Assembly (NCBI GenBank): GCA_001179505.1
Contig: CDMY01000686.1
Coordinates: 9,748 to 30,629, forward strand
Length of the DNA: 20,882 nt
Direction: 5' to 3'
From: Vitrella brassicaformis
Lineage: Eukaryota > Sar > Vitrellaceae
In this document: in pieces, positions 1 to 9,531 of the stretch
Numbering within the stretch: position 1 is the stretch's first letter
Layout: each line of letters starts with the position of its first letter
Notes under the pieces: model-generated
What the model was told of the DNA's origin: nothing
The model's input: the letters and a program-made list of their open reading frames with translations, nothing else
Databases searched by the model: none
Position numbers and translations under genes: made by a program

Positions 1-343
1 GGTTGGATGGGCGGTAGCCGTAGCGAACCGCCAGGCCGTCCCGAAAAGCATCGCCGCTGAGGTCGGTCTGGTCGCTGCACGACGGCATGGCCGTGAGCCA
101 CGCGTGCGTCTTGGCCTCCTGCGCGCGCCGAGCAGCTCGTTGGCGTCCTGGGGGAAGGCGGGCGACACCGTCGTCGAAGCGCTCCTTGGCCTGTGCGTCC
201 GCCCGCCTCTTCCCCTCGTGAATGGCCGTGTGCATCTGAAGGCGGTGGATGGACGGGTCGAAGGGCTGGTCTGGGTGGGTGCCATGCTGAATGGCGGTGG
301 TGAGCACGTTGGTGCCCTGGACGGACGTCTTGTGGTTCAGAGA
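1..343 (-). mobile_element. 3' part of a retroelement polymerase-like ORF, truncated by the window edge
   Basis: On the minus strand one frame stays open from 343 to the left edge (114 codons); it is preceded directly by an in-frame TAG at 346-344. The last 35 codons have the pattern R-A-x-E/K-A...WL-T-A-x-P...L...FRDGLAVRYGY. From memory, this resembles the segment between the reverse-transcriptase core and the Cys/His zinc-binding tail of many non-LTR retroelement ORFs. It is more GC-rich than the flanking DNA. The reverse-transcriptase core (fingers, palm, YxDD) is not present upstream, so on the minus strand the copy begins abruptly near 343, as expected of a 5'-truncated insertion. The zinc-binding part, 3' end and any target-site duplication would lie outside the window. 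An alternative is that it is an exon spliced to the neighbouring gene (see findings). Confidence 0.5.
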
Positions 344-371
344 CTATGACGAACTGACAAGGATGTTCATT

Positions 372-3300
372 TCACATTACGAATTTTCCGAAGCGATAAA
401 TGTTCTCTGCGCGAATTCCACAAAGCAATGACACAAGTCCGACTGCTGAAGTCGGCCGATCAGTGGGCTGGCTATGTGTCTCTCACCCGGCATGCCGATG
501 GTGTGCCCGATACCGAAGGGGATCAGAATGTGGGCAAAGTCGATGATTTCTGAGAGCCATGACAAAGGACAGAAGAGAGAAGAAGGTGGAGAACAGTTGT
601 GTGTCACCACGGTAAGTGCCTACTGTGAGCTGCCTGTTTCGCGTAGTGCTTTGCTATCCTTAGTTCACGCTTCCAGCCTCGCGGCCAGCACCATTCATCA
701 TCTGAAGCACCCAGAAAGCAACCAACGGTAAAGCACGAGCTAGCTCATAAACTGACGTTCAGCATCAGCCTGCGAATAACACCTTTCATACCTGTTGGGA
801 GCGTGTCTTTCTCCGGATTAGGGCGACGTCTCTTTGTCGATTGTCTCAGCTCAAGCTGACACGCTCCACCTTCTCCGACACATGTGGCGTGGCATTCGTA
901 GACTTCGTGCTGCTGGCAGGAGGCGTGCAGAGGCGACGAGGCGACGTTGTTGCACCAGTACCAGGTCTTTTCGCATCTCTCCATTGTTTCCTTATCTGAA
1001 CACACGACAGAGATTGTGCATTGCCAGTGCGTGAGACAGATATTGCCAATAGTGCGTGAGACACATATTGCTTGTTTCCATTTGTACCTTCCTTGGCATG
1101 CACAAGATACTCAACCGGCCGAATTGCTTGGCATTTCATCAGCGTCCAGATGTCTGGCGTCTGAGACAAAACAGAGATGGAAATGAAAGCAACTTGTGCA
1201 AACCATCCAGAGAGGGAGGTTGTCTGCGTCACTTTTACCCCCTTTGGTGCCAAAGTCGACGGCTGCCACGAGAAGGCTGAAGTAGGTGAGCAAGGACCTG
1301 ACTCAGTCCAAACAAGCGAAAGGAGATGCGATTGTGTCTATGAGAGACTGAGCGGCTTGTTTGATACTCGTGTCAAAGGGTGTCAGTTTTGTGTCGACAC
1401 AGGACTGCCAGATAATCAATTGAGGACGGAAAACTACATCTCCTGTTGTCATGGTCGGCTCAGGGAAGAGATCGCTAAACCTCTGCCAGTCATCGAGCCT
1501 GCTCACGCCCACGTCGAAATATCCCTGCGCAAATGAGCGAAGCTCAGATACGAAGAGATTGGCGAGCCATTTCTCTTTTTTTCCAACTCACTTCTTTCGC
1601 AACTTCTGTTCCCTTTTGCGATGCCTCTTGTTCGTCTGTCTCTTTAATGGAGGTTGGGGCCATGATCCTGAGCCTCTCCTGACACCTCAGAATATCCTCA
1701 GGCAATTGCGCTTGATCTTGTGGCGTCGGACGATAGTGCTTCAACACTAGAGATCCCAGCGGTCCTCCTTCGGGAAGAAAAGTGGTGCTGCCTTTCGCTT
1801 GGCCAGTGCAAAGCCACTGCTTCAGATCGCCCACGGTGCTGAAGTCGTAGTACAATCTGAACGGGCAACCCATGATCATGTCTCATACTATACTGAACTT
1901 CCTGAAACTGGTCGGCTGCCATCGTGCGGCATGAACCCTGCACAGCTTACTTGGCTTCGCCGTCTGTGTACCCGACTTTGTATTTCTTGCTTGTGTCGCT
2001 CTTCGAAGTGAGCGTCTCGAAATAATATGGGACTGTGAATGCACAGAAGAGACAACTAGAAATAAACTGAAACCACACTCTCTTTCTCGAGCGCACTTCT
2101 AATCATTCTAGGAACTTTTGCGGAGGATTTGATCAGCTGAGGTATCTGGAATGCCAGGAAATCTAGTTCCCTACCGGCCAGCCCATCAACACAGCTCATA
2201 AGCCATCCCTGTTTCTTCCGACTGCACATTTCAGGGGCTGGGTATTACCTCAGGTCATGGTTTGACGATTCACGTTTCCGTCCGGACAGGAAAGGAAAGA
2301 TGAGCGGCGACTGACGAGTGGGTCCGGCAAGTGCTGAGACGAGCTGATTAGAGAATTGCAGATCCGTCTCGTAGAGGGGCCTGTGCTTGTAAACCCTAAC
2401 ACCCGGATCGAAAGCCGCGCCTTTCTTCGCGCCTTGAAGTTCTTGTAGATATTCGCGAAGTTCGCTTGTGAAGCTCCCCTGGGTTCGGACGGTCTTTCTC
2501 TGATTCGGTGTTGTTTTGCTGAACATGCCTGTGGCGACACCTCGCTGGTTCTGCCCTTCCGCGCTCATGGCATGGATGATCGACTCTTGGAAAGCGGCAG
2601 TGTAATTTGCTGTGATATTGATTGAGAGAGGGAGAGAGCGACAAAGACATAAAGAGACATCCCTTTCGTTCCGCAAGTTTAGTGAAAAGCCTACTTTTGC
2701 GCAGGTAGTAGGGAAAGATGGGAAGCTTGCTTGCATCATAGCCCGCGAAAAACTCTTCCAGATTTCCTTTGATCCGCCTTTGACGTGGATGACGTCGAAA
2801 GAAAATGTTGGACTGCACAATCAGGCAAGGGCCAAGCAGTGCAAGCGCGGCTGCCTTTCGGCTGGCTGGTTGGTTTCTGATATGTTTGTTTACTTACTTG
2901 GGCTCTGCCAGTGGGGAGATCTCCCTGAGCATGACGGAAGCTCCAAAGTGATACGCATGGAAGATCATTTGCGGTTCCTTCTGCAGCACCGCCTCTTTGA
3001 TGGTGTAGCAAAAGTCCAAGGTGTTCCATGTCTCGCCTACAAGCATCCGAAATACGTATAAACAAAGGCGATGCGGGATGCATTCTCTCCGTTTCTGCAT
3101 GAGTGTGTGCTACCCTTCTCTGGGCTTTCGTTGAAACACGTCACGATTGTCACATTCGGGCTATGCTTTTGCTGGCACACATCAAAAGTGGACAACAAAG
3201 TGTTTAACTCGACAGAAAGTCTGGCACGCAAACCCGCACACCGGAGCAAAGAGAGCGTCCATCTCGTTTATTTTGAGGTCTTGCTCAAAGTCCAATTCTA

Positions 3301-4690
3301 GGAAGACTTTCGGATGCCAGATGGTTGCGCTGTGGATGGGCGCGACAAAGAACACACATTCAGAGGAAACGAGGAGGGATGAATCGTTTCATCCTCACCA
3401 GCAGAATGATGCGGGAGCAGCTTTAAATGGCGGTGGCGTTTTTTTTGCTTCTTCGATGAACCACTCCTGAAAGTCGCTCCCAAATGCTGATCAAGGGGAG
3501 GTCAGTGGGCGACCGATAGAGAATTGGGTGTGTCCGTGGCGGGATACTGTGACGTACTGTCTGTGGAATTGATCCTTTCGTCCCGATTCGGCTGCTCCTC
3601 CATGGCCTCACTCGCTTGCTGCATTCGAGTCCATCGAGGTTCCCCCCTGTATACTCCGCTGCCGATCTGAAATCGACGAAGAACAAGTAAGCTTTCTCTG
3701 CGTTGTATTGTGTCTCATTGCCACATACCGCAGCGACAAAGGCGTTTTTGAATCTGGCGGGGAACACCGCTGACGTGGAAGAGCGCAAACAACAATGGAA
3801 AGAAAAGCAATGACAACAAACAGCGATCAGGCCACATGAAGCGCGTCTTTTCCGAAGAAGCACCAGTCTTCGCGAACTTAGGGAACATGGGAGATTGTCC
3901 ATCAACAGTGCTTCGGTGGCTCCAAGAAGGGCTGCAGCACAAATGCACATCACAAGACTCCTGCCATTCGCGCACTCACACGCAGCCTTGATTACTTGAT
4001 GTCGTCTTCTGGCAAAAGGCTCTGGAACTCAAGACTGCTGCCGAATGAGAACGGAGAGGTTCCCACGTACATGAACTTCCCACCACCTGGTTCGGCAAGC
4101 AGGGTTGCCAGCACCGAGCACAGCGCTTTCGTGTCCTGTCGCTCAGGCGGCCAAAGCCGACTCAGATTGGATCTCTCTCGAATCAGCTCCTGCCGTAGTT
4201 GTTGTTCCTCTTTCGCCTGCGACACTTTCTTCCCCTTCTTTGCCGACTTGACATCCAGGAGCACCTCAAGGAGACGGCCGGCGTCTATGCCGCAGGTTGT
4301 GAGGGTGACAGTGGGCGGAGAGAAGGGGTTTTTCTTTGGAGCTTGGCCTTTCTTGATGTCGCTGGAGAGGTGCAGAGCTATGTCTTTGGCGACGGAAAGA
4401 CCGAGGAAGGACCCTAGCGTCCATGTAATATCACAGCAGCTCGGCGCTGGGGCCTTTGGAGTCGGACCCACCAATATCTCTTCGCCTGATTGCACGGCCA
4501 TCGGCCAAAGAGACAACAATTGAGACAGACACCCGACAGACAGATGACCACGCACTGCCAGTGCAAATGCACCTTTCAGCGTTGAGTTGTCGAAGCGGGT
4601 GGAGACTCTCACGGCCTGGCCGCCGAGAGATGCCAAAAGGAGAGCGTTGATCGCGAAAACCATGCGCGAGGACGCGAGGAAGGGCGTCAT
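372..4690 (-). CDS. orphan 20-exon secreted or membrane-anchored protein, 979 aa predicted
   Basis: I do not recognise the family. Proposed exons: 4690-3996, 3931-3864, 3769-3729, 3666-3558, 3486-3399, 3329-3242, 3171-3114, 3036-2898, 2777-2695, 2609-2249, 2221-2097, 2032-1951, 1856-1592, 1524-1314, 1262-1239, 1160-1116, 995-753, 701-624, 549-487, 445-372. All introns are GT-AG, all junction phases agree, and the sum is 2940 nt. The start at 4690 gives a hydrophobic leader (residues ~10-27) ending in SLGGQA, a likely signal peptide. Residues ~150-185 are Lys/Glu-rich. Near 835-873 lie six Cys (835, 842, 854, 862, 866, 873), then a Trp-rich DEWCWPRGW stretch near 910. Residues ~936-966 are hydrophobic and could be a membrane anchor close to the C-terminus. 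Several N-x-S/T sites suit a secreted protein. Least certain: the acceptor at 2777, the exon 11/12 junction, exon 15, and the stop (an alternative TGA lies at 747-745). Confidence 0.62.
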
Positions 4691-4886
4691 GACGGGAACG
4701 ACTTGGGGAGGGGGTCACAGAAGGGAGACGGCAGTGCAAGATCACGCTGGGGGCCCGTCATGTCTTGGAGTTCTGATGAATGATTGAGGTTGCATGTGGG
4801 GTGGATGAGCAACTTCGGAAGCACCTCAGCTAAGCCTTTTGGTTTGTGGGACTCATCCAATTGATGTACCGCAAAGTACACTCCTG

Positions 4887-4930
4887 GCCATGGGGGTATA
4901 CTAGATTGGCCGTAGAAGAGCCCCCATGGC
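4887..4930. repeat. perfect 10-bp inverted repeat
   Basis: GCCATGGGGG (4887-4896) and CCCCCATGGC (4921-4930) are exact reverse complements around a 24-nt spacer. It lies about 200-240 bp upstream of the start codon of the 372-4690 gene. It could be a protein-binding site or an RNA hairpin; nothing in the sequence decides which. Confidence 0.6.
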
Positions 4931-5156
4931 GGTAGAAGACTTAGTGTGGTTACTCCTTGGAATTCATGGCCGAGTGCGAAGGCCGCCACCATCGGCCATG
5001 CTCTCAGCATGTGCCCTTGTGCGATTGTCTCGAGCCCCTTTTGGCAACCGACACGCCTTCACGTGGCGGCGAAGCGAAGGCCGCACCCCACAGGCTTCTC
5101 CCTCTTTCTCTCTTTCTCTTGAAGTTCTTCTTTTCTTCTTCCTTTGGTTTTCCCCC

Positions 5157-5186
5157 GGGGGTGGGTTTTGGGGGACGGCTCGGGGG
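5157..5186 (+). other. G-quadruplex motif after a polypyrimidine tract
   Basis: Four G-runs on the plus strand (GGGGG, GGG, GGGGG, GGGGG) are separated by loops of 1, 4 and 7 nt, which fits the standard intramolecular quadruplex rule. It follows a C/T-rich tract (about 5099-5156) and begins inside the palindrome CCCCCGGGGG (5152-5161). It is far (about 470 bp) upstream of the nearest start codon on the minus strand. Confidence 0.7.
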
Positions 5187-6106
5187 TTTTGGTTGGAGGG
5201 CGATTGACTTGAGGCCTCATCCACGACGCAACGTCTCAAAACAGCGCGTCCACATCCTTCCCCACTCCCGGCCATTCGCAAAAACGTGATACCCTTCCTG
5301 ATGCATCTCAAGTACATGGGCGTCCTTTTTTTCCATCTGGACGGCCGGGAGTGGGTGGGTGGGTAGGGTAGCAATCAACAACCAGGTGTTCGCTGTCGAG
5401 GTGCTTGTGTAGTATTAGTGTCGCCCGCAGGTAGACAATAGTTGCAAGTAGCAGGTAGCGGGTGACTGGTCTGTTGGTAGACAGGTTAGTCGATGCGTCT
5501 GCTGGTACAGGTAGACAACACTGACTGCTCTGATATGGTCTGTACATTGGTACAGAAATGTGTTGCTGTGTCGTATGCCTGGACAGTCCAGTGAGGAATG
5601 CACAGTGTTGCTCATAAAGCACGCGTGCAAGGCCAGACCTCCTCGCCTCCGCATTTGTGGCTGGTCGTTGCTCGGCTCGGCGCTTCGCCCCTCGCCTCGC
5701 GATCGCACTTTGTGGGAGACACAGCAGGCTTACACATGAGTAGTCCAATATGGAAGTGCTAGAATGATCCAAATATGGCTGCACTGAAGCGATCAATCTA
5801 GGACGCGTCACGTTACCCTGAGAGAAAGACCGTATGAATGGAAAACATAGGAGCACAGCTACCGTGCGATCTAATGTATGCACATGTGAAGTACAGACAG
5901 AGCGACAGGCAGGCAGACCTTTCTCTACAGACCTCCAAAGACAAAGAGGCACTCACAGCTCACTGAGAGACACACAGACACGGGCGCATGAGCCAGCTGA
6001 CCTTCACAAAATTCATCAGCTGGCCACACGATCTGACTTCTCGCTTTTGACATCACCAACAGAACATAAGAAGGCAGACGTACAGAACCAGACAAATGCC
6101 CCGGCT

Positions 6107-9100
6107 TCACTGATTCTTCTTGCATGCGTATGATTTGACCACTGCTGATGCCTTCAGCCGTTTGCCGTTGGAGTCTACCGCCACGACCTGATAGTGTTCG
6201 CACACCTGTCGAGCACGTTCCACCTTGACGAAATGCTCGAACTGTTTCCGGTCAATTGTCTTGGTCAAGCGCTTGGGCGGGCCATTCTCTCCTTGGTACA
6301 CCAACCACTGTAAGCGCAAAAGGGCAAAGAGCAATGATTCGTGGCTACATCTGTACTCTGTCGAACCTTGGCGACGTTGGTGGCCCCATTCCAGCTGAAG
6401 TGGATCCTCGGAATCTTGTCCTTGTTGCTGCTGTCGAGAACGAGGGCTGGTGGCCAGTGCGGCTCGGCCCACCACTGGTCGCGTGTGTATTTGTGGGCGC
6501 TGTGGCTGTTCTGCCCATCCTCGAAATACATCTCCATCACCACCTCGCCTGTGCGCGCAAGGAAAGAAAGACATAAGCCATAGGGTCTACGTAGATTGTC
6601 CATCTTTCTTTCTGCGCTCCAACGAACCATTTGGTTTCACTTCGGTGTAGAAAGGGGCTGACCAGTCGCCTTGCATGCTGCGTGCACAAGGACAGGAGGG
6701 AACAGCGATGTGGAAGACAAATGTGAGGTCTTCCTACTCGGGGCCGACTCCCATGCCTCCCCAACAAATGGCAGTGTTGCCGTTCGACAGCCTGGAGGAC
6801 AAAACGGCTCAACGCATGTGTCGGGGCTCGTCAGACTTCTGCCTGTGTGTGCCTACCTCTGCACGCTTCCATTGGCTAGGGAGTAGATCTGGTTGCCATG
6901 TGTGTACTCCCACACCTTCGTGGCAGTCTTGGCCTTGTGATCGAGCTGGTACTCGACTGCCCTTGCGACCTCGCCGTCACTGAACACATGATGCATAAAT
7001 ACACAAATGACTTGCACGGGCGCATAAGCGAACTGATTTGTACAGCTTTTGTGCGTACTGGTTCACATGATTGTCGAACATGAGGATGTCTGTGACAGGA
7101 GGGTGCACAAGTACGTGTCGGTCGCCTGTTGAGACGGATTCCATGCTCACTTCCGTTTTTTATCTCGTGGGCAAAGTGCTGGAAGGCGAACGGTCGGGGC
7201 TCGTTGACGAACTTGAAGTCGCTGAACCCGTGATGCCCACCGAGCCGCCACATGACGTCTCCTGTCCGCCTGTTGACCTTCATCACACCTGTGTATTCAC
7301 ATACAGACGCGCATGTCATTTTCTGACAATCGGATGGGAGGTGGTGGCCACGTGTCCTGCTCACCCATGTGTCGCAAGGAATAGACGTGGTTGCCATCCG
7401 GGGAGCGGGAAATGCCATTGGGATGCTGAAGATTGCAATCAATCACAGTACAGACAGGGACATCTAGTGAGCAGCGTGCGCGCCAATTCGATGTGCCGAC
7501 CGCGACGTCCCCTTGATCGTTCAGCATCCCAAACTGAAGCATCTCGTCGACGGTCATGTAGTCCCACTGACAACACAATGTGAGAAGAACAAAGAACAGA
7601 TAAGGTTGACGCACGCAGTGGGTGTGGGTCGCCTACCATTCGCCACTCAAAGACCGGGTTTCCGTATTTGTCTTGTTCCGTGAATACTGCTGCGTTGATC
7701 CTGACAGTCCTCCCCTTGTGGCGCATGTACTGCGTGTCCTCGTGCATCATAATCGCCCCTCCATCTTTGTCGATCTTGAAGTCATGGCCTGAGCAACATA
7801 TCCGAGCCATCTGCTGCCCCTGAGCCATGTGGACGTGTGAGCGCATACCATCCTTCTTGTATCCGTGGGGCTCTGTAAAGGTCTTGACCTTTTTGAAGCG
7901 GTGGTCGAATAAGGCCGCATCGAACGATAGCATCTTGGCGTCCTGAGCACACAAGGGCATGATGTATCGTTGTGGTCTCAGCGCCTCTCGGCGCCACCTT
8001 ATTTACCGTCACAATGAGGTTCCCTCGTGAGTCATACATACCCGGGACCTCGGTGAAGAAGACAATGTCGCCCTCATTGTCCAGCATCATCAACCTGCAC
8101 ACGGGAAAGGCGCCCTCTGCACATGCGTTGCTGCCCCAGGAGTGTGAATGATTGTGTGCACTCACCAAGGGTGCTCACGCTCGAACTCCCTCTGGTTGGT
8201 GGGTCCCCTCCGATTACTGGCCACACAGCGGAATGGAGCAGGGGTCTAGATTTCTTCACGAGGCGACCGATTGCTTACGTGAAGAAGACGTAGCCCTCCT
8301 GCACCCCCTCCTTCGCAGGAACGGACATGCGGATACGCGGGAAGTAGGGCGGAATCGTCTTGTAGTTACTGAAGGTCTCCACACGTGTCGAGAGAAATGA
8401 GTCTGGACGTTCTCTCTTATTGCTCTCGTCACGCTTACCGCTGCAGGTATTTCGCAACCGGGAAGGTGTTCATGAGTTCAAAGCCGTTCTTGAAGCCGAA
8501 TGTTCCTCTCATCATGGTGTGGTTGCTGCCCTCTCTCACGCCACGAGGGATGAAGTAGTCGTCCATCATGCCGGATTTGGCATCGTCCGGGACAGACGGC
8601 GGGTCCAACACGTAGCTCTTCCCAACTGACACACGTATCAGTGCCGTCACCCACACCCATTCATCTATGTGCGGCCTCTCACCTGGCCTGATTTTCCTTC
8701 GCTGCTCCTGTAGCTTTTCTCGTTTGGACAGTGGGTCTGTCGAGAAGGGGAGGCTCTCACGAACAGTGAATCGCCACTGCAGCCCTCCTGCGAAGCCAGC
8801 AGCGGTCTTGAGGCCCCCCAGCACGCTCACTTGCACCGATTCGCCGAGCTTGAAGGGCTTGTTGCCTCGAAAGATCACTGTCTGACCATCTGAGCGAGCG
8901 ATGGCAAAGAAAAACACAAGTGAAACGTGTCTGTTCCATTCGCTGACCTGCCGCAAGCACGATCTCTCCCTGCACGTTGCCCGACTTGCTACCGTGGACC
9001 TTGATCTTGCCCTGGATGGACTCCGCTTTGATGAGTGAGCCTTGCCTGACGGCGATGGTTGTCAGCGGTGACACGAGCTGCGCATCGAGGCGGGGATGGA

Positions 9101-9312
9101 TGTATCTGAATCGAACACAGCACCAAATACAACGTGCATCGGGTCAGTGCCACCATGAGGACTCACTCGAATGGGCCGAACTGCCGCCCGAACTGCCGCC
9201 CGCTCCCTTCCAGAGCCGCCAAGGCGCCATCGTCATCAACCTCAGCTTCGGTAAAAGAAGAAACCCAAGACCAGTTCAGCGCGACGACGCAGAAGACGAA
9301 GTGCCGCCGCAT
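6107..9312 (-). CDS. arylsulfotransferase (ASST)-family protein, secreted, 17 exons, 708 aa
   Basis: Exons: 9312-9167, 9105-8948, 8889-8683, 8625-8439, 8368-8279, 8189-8166, 8094-8007, 7942-7849, 7788-7637, 7566-7365, 7288-7151, 7089-7059, 6979-6857, 6791-6738, 6677-6628, 6548-6367, 6307-6107 (2127 nt, phases consistent). A Met-Arg-Arg start plus hydrophobic core (residues 4-19) looks like a signal peptide. Residues ~50-170 form an extra N-terminal, beta-rich-looking region. From ~240 on, family hallmarks follow in order: LMMLDNEGDIVFF, GHDFKIDKDGG (His333), the VFEWRMWDY junction (~380), QHPNGISRSPDG (His430), SLRH (Arg447), TGDVMWRLGG (~459-467), FAFQH (His487, likely the sulfated catalytic His by analogy with bacterial ASST), NGNILMFDN, ARAVEYQLD and NGNTAICWG. 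ASST enzymes move sulfuryl groups between phenolic esters and phenols without PAPS; the substrate is unknown. The 8007 and 8189 splice choices are the weakest. Family call very likely, activity inferred. Confidence 0.9.
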
Positions 9313-9531
9313 TTTGACTCTTTCTCTTCAGAATTTGCTTCCCTCTCCCTCACTATTTCGGCGCATTGCGGTTGAAAACTGCGTGTTGCAGACAAAGCCG
9401 CTGCTAGGCTGCGTGTCATGAGGGCTGGGCCCTTCTTGTGCGTCTTCTCGCCTTCGGTACGAACATGCCCCCTGACGGCACGGCTCTCTCTAACGGCCGA
9501 TAAAAAATAGAAGTCAGCCCGCGCACAAGAG
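9313..9531. promoter_or_regulatory. divergent promoter gap between ASST and Myb-like genes
   Basis: Only 219 bp separate the start codons of the minus-strand ASST gene (9312) and the plus-strand Myb/SANT-like gene (9532), so both promoters must lie here or inside the genes. An A/T-rich GATAAAAAATAG at 9499-9510, 22 nt before the plus-strand ATG, is the only TATA-like element. No transcription start can be read from sequence. Confidence 0.45.

Larger units (their letters stand above)
4691..6106. other. intergenic region, no convincing gene
   Basis: This lies between the start of the 372-4690 gene and the stop of the arylsulfotransferase gene, so it should hold the promoter of the first and the 3' end of the second. 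Open frames exist on both strands (the longest is 5952-5308 minus), but they are low-complexity, carry no recognisable domain, and show none of the in-phase splice structure seen in the flanking genes. It contains an inverted repeat near 4887-4930, a polypyrimidine tract followed by a G-rich run at 5099-5200, and a stretch around 5405-5520 with recurrent GTAGACA/GCAGGTAG words. Confidence 0.55.

Noticed and set aside
2245-2820. Single 191-codon exon on the minus strand
   Set aside because: Read as one block it crosses an intron (2694-2610); the spliced frame through 2777-2695 gives a more protein-like sequence and consistent phases.
3996-4523. 175-codon open frame on the plus strand
   Set aside because: Antisense shadow of the large first exon of the 372-4690 gene.
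5308-5952. 214-codon open frame on the minus strand
   Set aside because: Composition is low-complexity, no domain or splice structure is seen, and it spans repetitive GTAGACA words; more likely chance.
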